Source: Actinomadura mexicana (GTDB lineage: Bacteria > Actinomycetota > Actinomycetes > Streptosporangiales > Streptosporangiaceae). Taken from it: a stretch of 44,111 nucleotides of DNA. The stretch spans positions 1 through 44,111 of the forward strand of contig NZ_FZNP01000032.1 of the NCBI RefSeq assembly GCF_900188105.1, read 5' to 3'. Each line of letters begins with the position of its first letter. Position 1 is the stretch's first letter. The position numbers and the translations under genes are program-made. The notes beneath the pieces were generated by a model, which did no database searches, was not told the origin of the DNA, and saw only the letters and a list, made by a program, of their open reading frames with translations. This document shows positions 8,747 through 16,181 of this stretch, piece after piece.

Positions 8747-8920
8747 ATGAAGAGGTGTCTTGCGGTTCTGGTTCTCGCCGCCGGGACGACGGTGGCCGGG
8801 ATGACCGGCCTGTCCGCCACGGCGTCGGCCGCCACGGCGTCCGGTGAGCCGGGGCACGGCCACCACTGCTGCTGCGAGCACAACTACAACAAGAACGTGA
8901 ACATCAACATCAACGGCTGA
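8747..8920 (+). CDS. Small secreted Cys/His-rich peptide, unknown function
   Basis: A 57-residue precursor. The ATG at 8747 is preferred over one at 8741 because GAAAGGG ends 6 bp before it; the 8741 start would have no spacing. Residues 1-28 form a clear Sec signal peptide (MKR, a hydrophobic core, then TASA before the cleavage site). This leaves a mature peptide of about 29 residues with a compact GHGHHCCCEH block (three adjacent cysteines at 41-43 flanked by histidines) and an Asn-rich alternating tail, YNKNVNINING. The block suggests metal binding or disulfide cross-linking, and the tail looks beta-strand forming. Both are inferences; I do not recognise a named family. A 145-bp spacer precedes it, so it is probably monocistronic. 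Confidence 0.7.
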   Translation: MKRCLAVLVLAAGTTVAGMTGLSATASAATASGEPGHGHHCCCEHNYNKNVNINING

Positions 8921-8934
8921 CGCGACGGTCGTTC

Positions 8935-8962
8935 CCGCCCGGCGGTTACTTCCGGCGGGCGG
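8935..8962 (+). terminator. Hairpin downstream of the secreted peptide gene
   Basis: An 11-bp stem (CCGCCCGGCGG / CCGGCGGGCGG, one mismatch) closes a TTACTT loop. It starts 14 bp after the peptide stop. There is no T-tract, which is usual for GC-rich actinomycete hairpins. Confidence 0.55.
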
Positions 8963-8964
8963 CC

Positions 8965-8996
8965 ATCTGGCGGAGACCGCGCGGTCTCCGCCAGAT
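8965..8996. terminator. Perfect 32-bp palindrome between convergent genes
   Basis: Two uninterrupted 16-bp arms, ATCTGGCGGAGACCGC and its exact reverse complement, abut without a loop. The palindrome sits between the plus-strand peptide gene and the minus-strand kinase gene. A bidirectional terminator is the simplest reading, but a dyad protein-binding site cannot be excluded. Confidence 0.6.
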
Positions 8997-9048
8997 CGTC
9001 ACTCGGCCAGATCGTCACTCGGCCAGGGCGTCACTCGGCCAGGGCGTC
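8993..9048. repeat. 16-bp tandem repeat covering the kinase gene 3' end
   Basis: The unit AGATCGTCACTCGGCC occurs at 8993-9008 and 9009-9024, then as AGGGCGTCACTCGGCC at 9025-9040, with a partial fourth copy at 9041-9048. Each full copy contains the complement of the kinase stop codon and last codons, so the gene's 3' end has been duplicated in tandem. Confidence 0.9.
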
Positions 9049-9597
9049 CAGTTGCGCCTCCAGCGGTACGGGCGCGCCGAGGCGGTTGTCCACGGCCGTG
9101 TGGGGCACCGGAGGCGGCGTCCCGGGCAGCATCCGGGCGACGAAGGCGTCGAACGCCGCCAGCTTGCCGGTGTCGCGGGGCGAGCCCCGCCGCTCCAGCC
9201 GGTGCCGGAGGGTCGCGGCGTCGGTCCGGATCCAGACGAGACGCACCGGCGGCCCGCCCAGGGACGCGACCCACTCCGTCCAGCGCGCCGCGTCCCGGAT
9301 GTGGCCGGTGAACGGTCCGCTCAGCAGCACCGGGCAGCCGTGCGACCGGATCTCCCGCGCCGCGGCCGTCATCCCCGCGTACTCGTGCGGCTTGACGTGC
9401 TCGTCGTACCAGGGGCCCTCGCGCTCGCCGGGATCGCGGGAGAACGCCGCGAGCGTCGCCTCCACGAACGGCCCGAACATCGTGTCCTTGTCCAGCAGCG
9501 CCGGCACGGGACGCAGCCGCCGCAGCAGCAGGCCCGAGACCGTGGTCTTGCCGGAGCCGGGCGGCCCCGCCACCACCCAGGACGGGGCGGACGTCAC
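9031..9597 (-). CDS. P-loop NTPase, small kinase-like protein
   Basis: A 188-residue protein that begins with a Walker A motif, GPPGSGKTT, at 11-19. The next segment, LLDKDTMFGPFVEA, resembles the substrate region of gluconate/shikimate-type and zeta-toxin-like kinases. A lid-like arginine-rich segment follows (RHRLERRGSPRDTGKL). The GTG at 9597 overlaps the stop of the upstream enolase-like gene (GTGA), so the two are translationally coupled. It probably phosphorylates a small molecule; the substrate is not identifiable. A different reading is a stand-alone AAA-type ATPase, which I think less likely given the length. The 3' end lies in a tandem repeat. Confidence 0.75.
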   Translation of the reverse strand: MTSAPSWVVAGPPGSGKTTVSGLLLRRLRPVPALLDKDTMFGPFVEATLAAFSRDPGEREGPWYDEHVKPHEYAGMTAAAREIRSHGCPVLLSGPFTGHIRDAARWTEWVASLGGPPVRLVWIRTDAATLRHRLERRGSPRDTGKLAAFDAFVARMLPGTPPPVPHTAVDNRLGAPVPLEAQLDALAE

Positions 9598-10652
9598 GTC
9601 GACAGGCGCAGGCGGCGGGTCGCCAGCCGCTCGATGCGCGCCTCGTCGATCTCGTGGCCGAGGCCCGGCTGCGTGAGCGGGACGCCGACCACGCCGCCGG
9701 ACGAGCGCACCGGCGGCGTCACGAACACCGGACCGCCGGCCGGGTCGGACACGTCGCTCGGCAGCGTGCACCCCGGCAGGGCCGCGAGCGCGACCGCGGC
9801 GGCCTGCCCGATGCCGAACGCGCCGCTGCCGCTGCACCACACGTCCCATCCCGCCGCGTAGGCGAGGTCGTGGGCGCTGCGGGCCGCGGTCAGCCCGCCG
9901 AGCCGGTCGAGGCGCAGGTGCAGCGCCCGGCCCGCCTGCAGCGACAGGGCCGCGTCCAGCGTCTCCAAATCGCCCACGTCCGGGGCCACGGCGGTGCCCA
10001 CCCGCGTCTGGAGCCGGGCGTGCGCGGCCAGGTCGCCGCCGGGGAACGGGCGTTCGACCGCGGCCAGGCCGTAGGCGTCCAGCGCCTCCAGCGCCGCCAG
10101 GTGCTCCGGCGACTCGGTGTAGGCGTGGCCCGCGTCGGCGACCAGCGCCAGTGCCGGGTATGCCTGCCGGATCGCGCGGACGGGCTCGACGTCCCACCCC
10201 GGCCGGACGTCCAGCGTGACGCGGGTGTGGCCCGCTCCAACGGCCTGGTTGACGCGGGCCGTGATGGTGTCGATCGCCGGCTCGGGGGAGATCCGCGCCC
10301 CCGTCACGATGGAGGTGCGGGTGCCGCCGAGCGCGTGCGCGAGCGGAAGCCCCCGCGTCCGGCACCACAGGTCCCAGCAGGCGGTGTCGACGGCCGCCGC
10401 GGCCTCGCGCGCGCCGAGGTCGGCGGCGGCGGACACGTCCTCGGGGCGGTCCCAGTCGAGCCCGATGAGGGCCGGCCCCATGCGCGTCTCGATGTCCGCC
10501 CATGCCGCGCCGGGGTCCGCGGCCCCCGCCGGGACGGCCATCTCGCCCCAGCCGACGGCGTCGCCGCCGGCCAGCCGGACGAGGACGCTCTCCGGCCGCC
10601 GCCCGCGCGGCATTCTCACGCGGAAGGCGTCGCAGCCGTGGATCCGAGGCAC
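9594..10652 (-). CDS. Enolase-superfamily protein (OSBS/MenC-like) lacking catalytic lysines
   Basis: A 352-residue protein with the enolase capping domain (about 1-110) and a TIM barrel (about 120-330). The metal-ligand positions are D173 (VADAGHAYT), E200 (AVERPF) and D225. The barrel strand that should carry the Lys-x-Lys acid/base pair reads T146-L147-D148 before the conserved PGWD, and the opposite catalytic lysine position is R247 (LHLRLDRLGGL). The GTG at 10652 is chosen because AAGGG lies 8 bp upstream; a TTG at 10718 is the alternative. The fold matches o-succinylbenzoate synthase/N-acylamino-acid racemase, but the canonical proton abstraction could not operate. It is coupled to the downstream P-loop gene. 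Confidence 0.8.
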   Translation of the reverse strand: MPRIHGCDAFRVRMPRGRRPESVLVRLAGGDAVGWGEMAVPAGAADPGAAWADIETRMGPALIGLDWDRPEDVSAAADLGAREAAAAVDTACWDLWCRTRGLPLAHALGGTRTSIVTGARISPEPAIDTITARVNQAVGAGHTRVTLDVRPGWDVEPVRAIRQAYPALALVADAGHAYTESPEHLAALEALDAYGLAAVERPFPGGDLAAHARLQTRVGTAVAPDVGDLETLDAALSLQAGRALHLRLDRLGGLTAARSAHDLAYAAGWDVWCSGSGAFGIGQAAAVALAALPGCTLPSDVSDPAGGPVFVTPPVRSSGGVVGVPLTQPGLGHEIDEARIERLATRRLRLST

Positions 10653-10778
10653 CGCACCAGCCCTTCGAAGTAGGGGTCCTTCCTCAATGATCCCCCCTCC
10701 CCGGACCGGGAAGGACAATTCACGCGGGTCAGGACCACTGCGGCCGGACGGGCGCCGGCCGCGGGCCGCGCCGGCCGG

Positions 10779-12257
10779 TCAGGGGCAGCTGCTCTCCAGC
10801 GACACCGGCTTGGAGGAGGGCTTGGCCGGTTCGCCGCCGTCCTGCCCGTCCGGCGACCCGGTGGGCGAGGCGGTGGGCGAGGCGGTGGGCGTGCCGCTCG
10901 GCTTGGTGCTGACCTGTCGCGGATCGCTGTTGACGGCGTCGGCCGCCAGGGTGCGGATCTTGCCGAAGTCCGGGTTCCCGGTGTAGATGAGCGGCGGGAC
11001 GAACTGCAGGCTCCTGATCTGCGCGCCGTTCTTGACCCGGTTCGACAGCTTCATCAGCGCGGGCAGCAGTTCCTGGGGGATGTCGGTCGACAGCGTCCGC
11101 TTGGCCGCCGCGGCGAGCTTGTCGAAGCTGGTGAGCACGGTCTGCGGGTCGGCCTGCTCGGCGATCGCCCGCATCAGGCACTTCTGCCGGCTCATCCGCA
11201 CGTAGTCGCTGCTGTTGGTGCGGGACCGCCCGTACCAGAGGGCCTCCTTGCCCTTCAGCGTCCGGTCTCCGGGCTGCAGGACGCCGCCCTGCAGGCCGTA
11301 GGGGATCGGCTCGGTGATCTTTAGCTTGACGCCGCCCATGGCGTCGACGATGTCGGCGAAGCCGAACATGTCGACGAGGATGTAGTAGTCCACGCGCAGC
11401 CCGAGCACGCCGGCGACGGTGGCCTTCAGAAGTTCGGGGCCGCGGCGTTTCTTGGCGACGCCGGGCACCACGTCGGGGTGGTTCTCGGCGTATTCGTAGA
11501 CCTCGTTGAGCAGGCCCGGGTTCTGCGGGCCGTCGCCGGTGAAGCCGTAGGGGAACCGGTCGCGGGCCGGGCCGGGCGGCATCGGGAACTGTTCCAGGTT
11601 CCGCGGCAGGCTCAGCAGCACCGTGTCGCCCGTCTTGGTGTCGACGCTGGCGAGCGTCACGCTGTCGGTGCGCACGCCGGTGCGGTCGGCGGCGGAGTCG
11701 CCGCCGAGCAGCAGGATGTTGACCCGCTGCTGGCCGTTGAACGGATCCTTGGTGTCGACGGGCTTGCCGTTCTCGCTGCCGGTGCGGAAGATGCTGGTCA
11801 GCGCGTCCCGGTACACGTAGGTGCTGTGCGCCGACCACGCCACCGGCACCGCGACGGCGAAGCACATCACCGCGACCGCGGCCGCGCCGAGCGTCCGGGC
11901 GCCCGCGGCGAGGCGGGCGGGGCGCAGCAGCAGGTAGGAGCGGACGACGACGAGGATCCACAGCACGCCGAGCGCGATGAGCGCGGCGGAGGTCCGCTGC
12001 AGCACCGCGGGCTGGACGGCGTAGTGGACGAGGTCGGGGCGGTAGAGCGTGGCGGCGCCCGCGAGGGCGACGACGATCGCCACGTACAGCGCGAGCAGCA
12101 GCCCGCCGGCGACCCGGCGGCCCGTGACGAAATGCGCGACACCCCAGACCAGGGCGGACGCGAGCGTCAGTGCCAGCGCGCGGGGAAGGCCCCCGGCTCC
12201 GCCGGAGGTACCCGCATCGTCCCTGTTCCGGGCACGCCCACTCGGCGACCGACCCAT
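10779..12257 (-). CDS. LytR-CpsA-Psr (LCP) family cell-wall glycopolymer ligase
   Basis: A 492-residue membrane protein. About four hydrophobic segments occupy residues 25-150. The extracytoplasmic LCP domain follows (about 165-400), with the phosphate/lipid-binding features VNILLLGGDSAADRTGVRTDSVTLASVD, LSLPRN and YGRSRTNSSDYVRMSRQK. The tail is a Ser/Thr/Pro-rich stretch with repeated TASP units ending in a cysteine. LCP enzymes transfer undecaprenyl-linked glycopolymers to peptidoglycan. The ATG at 12257 has GGAG 5 bp upstream; an in-frame GTG at 12275 is less likely. It lies 40 bp downstream of a truncated paralogue on the same strand. Confidence 0.9.
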   Translation of the reverse strand: MGRSPSGRARNRDDAGTSGGAGGLPRALALTLASALVWGVAHFVTGRRVAGGLLLALYVAIVVALAGAATLYRPDLVHYAVQPAVLQRTSAALIALGVLWILVVVRSYLLLRPARLAAGARTLGAAAVAVMCFAVAVPVAWSAHSTYVYRDALTSIFRTGSENGKPVDTKDPFNGQQRVNILLLGGDSAADRTGVRTDSVTLASVDTKTGDTVLLSLPRNLEQFPMPPGPARDRFPYGFTGDGPQNPGLLNEVYEYAENHPDVVPGVAKKRRGPELLKATVAGVLGLRVDYYILVDMFGFADIVDAMGGVKLKITEPIPYGLQGGVLQPGDRTLKGKEALWYGRSRTNSSDYVRMSRQKCLMRAIAEQADPQTVLTSFDKLAAAAKRTLSTDIPQELLPALMKLSNRVKNGAQIRSLQFVPPLIYTGNPDFGKIRTLAADAVNSDPRQVSTKPSGTPTASPTASPTGSPDGQDGGEPAKPSSKPVSLESSCP

Positions 12258-12297
12258 GTACGCTCCGATTCCCACCCACAGTGAATTAAGCCTCGGC

Positions 12298-12921
12298 TCA
12301 CATTATGGACGCGTCGAACCGGGCAAAGGTTGCGTAAGAGTCGATCGCATGCGAGCGGATGTGGCCTTTGGTGCAGATCGTCAGGATAGTGAATCCGCTG
12401 CCGTTCGGGGGCCGGTACGGATGATCACGTCGCGGGCAGGGCGCCATCGCGTGGGCGGCCGTCAGCGGCGGAACGATCACCAGCAGGCAGAAGACCGACA
12501 CCGTGGTGCCGCCCGCGAGCCGCCACAGCGGCGACAGGCCGTCCGGGAGCAGCACGGCGTAGGAGTGGACGATCAACCCCGCCCAGAGCGCCGCGACGAC
12601 CACGCAGCCGGCCGTCAGCGCCGCCGGCCAGGCGGGCCGCGCCGCCGCCTGCAGCAGGAGCGGGCGGCCGTGCCCGGCGGCGAGGGCCGCCGCGGTCAGC
12701 GCCAGCGCCTGGACGCTCAGCAGCGCCGCCCCGAGCCGGACGCGCCCGGCCCGCAGGTGCGCGATGCCCGGGAGGGCCGGGGAGACCGCGGCGATCAGCA
12801 GCGCCTCGGCCAGCCCCCGCGGCGCCGCCTCCCGCGCCCGGCGCTCCCGCTCGCGGTCCCGGACCGGCGCGCCCTCCGGCAGCGGCCGCGTCCCGGCTCC
12901 GATCGGCCCGCCGTCGACCAT
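12298..12921 (-). CDS. LCP-like protein reduced to its membrane module
   Basis: A 207-residue protein with about four hydrophobic helices between residues 38 and 160. The layout parallels the N-terminal membrane region of the LCP gene directly downstream: both begin the module with an ALPGIAH/GVAHF-like turn, have a V-x-SYxLL segment after the third helix, and end with A-H before a short loop. After residue 160 there is no LCP catalytic domain, only an unrelated tail of about 45 residues rich in Ile/Thr/His. It looks like a tandem duplicate that lost its catalytic part. Whether it is expressed as a regulator or is decaying is unknown. AAGGGGG lies 6 bp before the ATG. Confidence 0.6.
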   Translation of the reverse strand: MVDGGPIGAGTRPLPEGAPVRDRERERRAREAAPRGLAEALLIAAVSPALPGIAHLRAGRVRLGAALLSVQALALTAAALAAGHGRPLLLQAAARPAWPAALTAGCVVVAALWAGLIVHSYAVLLPDGLSPLWRLAGGTTVSVFCLLVIVPPLTAAHAMAPCPRRDHPYRPPNGSGFTILTICTKGHIRSHAIDSYATFARFDASIM

Positions 12922-13057
12922 GCTGCGCCCCCTTCAGGGACGGAGACCCCTCTCCGTTCCCGACGTAAGAGAGTGCAGGTCAGCGAGCTGAACGGGGGCG
13001 AAGGCGGCGGCGTGTCGCGAAATGCGGGAGCGCCCGGCGGTCCGGAGGGGGTGCCCT

Positions 13058-14494
13058 TTACCAGCTGCTGGACAGCGGCTTGCCCTCGGCGTACCCCGAC
13101 GGGCTCTGGATCCCGATCGTGGCGCGCTCGTGGAACTCCTCCAGGGTCCGCGCGCCCGCGTAGGTGCACGAGCTGCGCAGCCCCGCCACGATCGAGTCGA
13201 TCAGGTCCTCCACGCCGGGCCGCTGCGGATCCAGGAACATGCGGGAGGCGGAGATGCCCTCCTCGAACAGGGCCTTGCGAGCCCGGTCGAAGGGGGAGTC
13301 CTCGGCGGTGCGCAGCCGCACCGCCCGGGCGGACGCCATGCCGAAGCTCTCCTTGTAGAGCCGCCCGTCCGCGGCCCGCTGCAGGTCGCCCGGCGACTCG
13401 TAGGTGCCGGCGAACCACGAGCCCACCATCACGTTCGCGGCGCCCGCCGCGAGCGCCAGCGCGACGTCGCGCGGGTGCCGGACGCCGCCGTCCGCCCACA
13501 CGTGGCGGCCGAGCCGGCGCGCCTCGGCGGCGCACTCCAGAACCGCGGAGAACTGCGGGCGGCCGACGCCCGTCATCATCCGGGTGGTGCACATCGCGCC
13601 GGGGCCCACCCCGACCTTGACGATGTCGGCGCCCGCCTCGATCAGCTCACGGGTGCCCTCCGCGGTCACCACGTTCCCGGCGACGACCGGGACGGCGGGG
13701 TCCAGCGCCCGGACCGCGGCGAGCGCGCTGATCATCTTGTCCTGGTGGCCGTGCGCGGTGTCGACGACGAGCAGGTCGGCGCCCGCCGCCAGCAGCGCCT
13801 TGGCCTTGCCGGCGACGTCGCCGTTCACGCCGACCGCCGCGGCGACGCGCAGCCGGCCACCGGCGTCCACGGCCGGCCGGTAGAGCGTGGCGCGCAGCGC
13901 GCCGGTACGGGTGAGGACGCCGGCGAGGCGGCCTTCGGCGTCCACGACGGGGGCGAGCCGGTGGCCGCGCTCGTGCAGCCGGTTGAACGCCTCCCGCGGG
14001 TCGACGCCCGCGGGCAGCGTGACCAGGTCGCGGGACATGATGTCGCGGAGCTGGGCGAACCGGTCCACGCCCATGCAGTCGGCCTCGGTGACGACGCCCA
14101 CCGGACGGTCGTCCTCGACGACGATCACGGCGTTGTGCGCCCGCTTCGGCAGCAGCGCCAGCGCGTCCCCGGCCGTGCTGGAGGGGCCCAGCCGGATCGC
14201 GGTGTCCACGACGAGGTCGCGGCCCTTGACCCAGTCGATGACCTCCGCGACGACGTCGACCGGGATGTCCTGCGGGAGCACCGCGACGCCGCCGCGCCGG
14301 GCGGCGGTCTCGGCCATCCGGCGGCCGGAGACGGCCGTCATGTTGGCCACCACGAGCGGGATGGTCGTCCCGCTGCCGTCCGAGGTGGCCAGATCGACCT
14401 CAAGGCGCGACCCCACCGAGGAACGGCGGGGGACCATGAAGACGTCGTTGTAGGTGAGGTCGTGAGCGGAACGCTCACCGTTCAGCAGGTGCAC
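13058..14494 (-). CDS. guaB1: GuaB1-type IMPDH/GMPR family protein (probable GMP reductase)
   Basis: A 478-residue TIM-barrel enzyme with an inserted CBS-domain pair at about 95-205. The catalytic loop reads GPGAMCTTRMMTGVGRPQ, with the nucleophile Cys at 302. The NAD(P)/nucleotide segments AAAVGVNGDV and ADGGVRHPRDVALALAAGA are present. In mycobacteria the GuaB1 paralogue was shown to be a GMP reductase with regulatory CBS domains rather than an IMP dehydrogenase, so purine salvage (GMP to IMP) is the likely role. The GTG at 14494 begins VHLLNGERSAHDLTYNDVF, the usual start for the family. No Shine-Dalgarno sequence is visible, and TAGTAC lies 5-10 bp before the GTG, so a leaderless mRNA is plausible. 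Confidence 0.88.
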   Translation of the reverse strand: MHLLNGERSAHDLTYNDVFMVPRRSSVGSRLEVDLATSDGSGTTIPLVVANMTAVSGRRMAETAARRGGVAVLPQDIPVDVVAEVIDWVKGRDLVVDTAIRLGPSSTAGDALALLPKRAHNAVIVVEDDRPVGVVTEADCMGVDRFAQLRDIMSRDLVTLPAGVDPREAFNRLHERGHRLAPVVDAEGRLAGVLTRTGALRATLYRPAVDAGGRLRVAAAVGVNGDVAGKAKALLAAGADLLVVDTAHGHQDKMISALAAVRALDPAVPVVAGNVVTAEGTRELIEAGADIVKVGVGPGAMCTTRMMTGVGRPQFSAVLECAAEARRLGRHVWADGGVRHPRDVALALAAGAANVMVGSWFAGTYESPGDLQRAADGRLYKESFGMASARAVRLRTAEDSPFDRARKALFEEGISASRMFLDPQRPGVEDLIDSIVAGLRSSCTYAGARTLEEFHERATIGIQSPSGYAEGKPLSSSW

Positions 14495-15211
14495 GGCAGT
14501 ACTACACACCAATCGCGTTCGCAGTGGCTGGGCCACCGTACATTGTCAGTCATACCCGGCAGTGCTCCCGCCAAGGCCGGAGGCCGGACGTCCCGGACCG
14601 CCCCGTCGCCGCGGGCAGAGCCCGTGACCAGGGGTGATGACACTGTGTCCCCGGAGGGCGTTGAGTGTCGTCTCCGCCCGTCTTCCCCCCTCCTTGCAGG
14701 GATAACGAAAGTGAGCTCGTGCACCTGGTGGAAAACGGTGCAACGTGAGGCTTGGCTCTCTGTAAAGTTACCTCTTGACGTAACTGCGCCCCCGATGCAC
14801 TTTTCTTACATGTGCCTCGCGCGGAGGGCGGATCCGCCGTAGGGGGTGGGTCAGAAGAACACCGGGAGAAGCGCATGCAGGTCACGCACGTGGTCCCGGT
14901 CGGCCATGCCCGCCCGCGCCGCCGGCCGCCCCGACCGGGCGGCGATCGCCGGAGCGGTCATGGCCGCCCGGCGCGTCCACCGCCCGGTCGCGTCGCACCG
15001 CGTGTGCGGCGGAGGCCGGGCAGCGTTGCGCTTTTGTACCGGTTTCTGTGGCATTTGAAACGTCGCTGCCCGGAACCGGCCACCGACGCTTCGACGGCCG
15101 CCGGGCAGGGTGAACACGAGCAAGATCAATATTTGACGTCGTACCGTCCTGAAATGGAATGATCTTGCAGTTGCTGGCAAAACGATTCATCACATGTCGA
15201 GGAGGAGAGCC
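14495..15211. other. Gene-poor spacer with two inverted repeats
   Basis: About 700 bp between the divergent guaB1 and Lrp-type genes. Short open frames occur on both strands (for example an ATG at 14875 after GGGAGAAG), but they are Arg/Pro-rich, lack domain features and are not called. An AGTTAC/GTAACT inverted repeat at 14766-14785 encloses CTTGAC. An 8-bp repeat, CAAGATCA/TGATCTTG, lies at 15121-15128 and 15160-15167 in front of the Lrp gene. Confidence 0.6.
15121..15167 (+). promoter_or_regulatory. Inverted repeat upstream of the Lrp-type regulator
   Basis: CAAGATCA (15121-15128) and its exact complement TGATCTTG (15160-15167) are separated by 31 bp. They flank a -35-like TTGACG at 15133 and lie 44 bp before the gene. 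Half-site spacing on the same DNA face suits an autoregulatory Lrp/AsnC site. Assignment is by position only. Confidence 0.45.
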
Positions 15212-16126
15212 GTGCTGGATGCGGTCGACGCCGTGCTCGTCCGCGAGCTCCAGCGGGATGGCAGGGCGACGTTCCAGGCGCTGGCCGATCGCGTCGGGCT
15301 TTCCCGCACGGCGGTGCGGGCACGGGTGCAGCACCTTCTCGAAACCCAGGTCGTCCGCGTCGTCGGCATCGTGCACGCCGCCGTCGTCGGCGCGGAGGCG
15401 ATCGGGCACGTGTCGGTCACCGTGGCCGGCTCGGCGAGGGAGGTGGCCGAGACCGTCGCCGAGCGCGCCGCCGTCAGCTTCACCGCGCTGACCGCGGGCC
15501 CGTACGACCTGGTCGCCCAGGTGCGCACCCGCGACGACGCCGCGCTCGCGGCCGAGGTGGACCACATCAGGTCCGTCGCCGGCGTCCGCGCGGCCGAGGT
15601 GTTCCGGTCGGTGTCCACCGTGCGCGACACGCACGCGGTGGTGCGCGAGCTCGGCGAGGTCACCCTCGACGACATCGACTGGCGGCTGCTGCACGAGCTG
15701 CAGCGCGACGGCCGCGCCCCCTACACCCGGCTCGCGCACGTCATCGGCCTCTCGCAGGCCGCCACCCGGGCCCGGGTGGTCAGGCTCATGCGCACGGGCG
15801 TCATCCAGGTCACCGGCCTCGCCGACCCCCTGGCGCTCGGCGCCGCGGAGCTCGGCGGGTTCGGGCTGGTGGTGACGGGCGGGCTGCGCAAGGTCGCCGA
15901 CGCGGTCGCCGTCCAGGACGGCGTCCGCTACCTGGCGACCGGCTTCGGCCGCTACGACATCGTCGGGCAGGTCGAGGCGGCCTCCCGCGCCGAGCTGGTG
16001 GCCGTGTTCGACGCCATCCGGTCGGTGTCCGGGGTGACGGTACGGGAGTCCTGGCACCACCTCGACGTGGTGAAGGAGTCCTACGCCGTCCAGCTGCCCG
16101 CGCAGCCCCTCAACGGGGCGGTCTGA
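15212..16126 (+). CDS. Lrp/AsnC family regulator with two fused Lrp modules
   Basis: A 304-residue protein with a complete duplication. Module one (1-~140) has an HTH reading LVRELQRDGRATFQALADRVGLS and then a RAM-like ligand domain. Module two (~148-300) repeats the order with LLHELQRDGRAPYTRLAHVIGLS and a second RAM-like domain. The GTG at 15212 is chosen over an ATG at 15194 because AGGAGG (about 15200-15205) is correctly spaced for it and would otherwise lie within the coding region. Lrp proteins sense amino acids or related small molecules; the target is unknown. It converges on the antiporter gene and ends in a shared hairpin. Confidence 0.88.
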   Translation: MLDAVDAVLVRELQRDGRATFQALADRVGLSRTAVRARVQHLLETQVVRVVGIVHAAVVGAEAIGHVSVTVAGSAREVAETVAERAAVSFTALTAGPYDLVAQVRTRDDAALAAEVDHIRSVAGVRAAEVFRSVSTVRDTHAVVRELGEVTLDDIDWRLLHELQRDGRAPYTRLAHVIGLSQAATRARVVRLMRTGVIQVTGLADPLALGAAELGGFGLVVTGGLRKVADAVAVQDGVRYLATGFGRYDIVGQVEAASRAELVAVFDAIRSVSGVTVRESWHHLDVVKESYAVQLPAQPLNGAV

Positions 16127-16181
16127 ACGCGGCCGCGCCCCGGACACGGCTGTGACGTGTCCGGGGCGCGGCCGCGTTCAG
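16123..16181. terminator. Bidirectional terminator containing both stop codons
   Basis: A perfect 25-bp stem (16123-16147 and 16157-16181) closes a 9-nt loop, GGCTGTGAC. The left arm includes the Lrp stop (16124-16126) and the right arm includes the antiporter stop on the minus strand (16178-16180). One element therefore ends both convergent genes. Confidence 0.85.

Noticed and set aside
10861..10905. A repeated GTGGGCGAGGCG unit that might be a minisatellite.
   Set aside because: It encodes the Ser/Thr/Pro-rich TASP tail of the LCP protein in frame, a normal low-complexity tail.
14812..15162. A plus-strand reading frame of 116 codons with an internal ATG at 14875 after GGGAGAAG.
   Set aside because: The protein is Arg/Pro-rich with no hydrophobic core or motif, and an overlapping frame is equally open. 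The composition fits non-coding GC-rich DNA.
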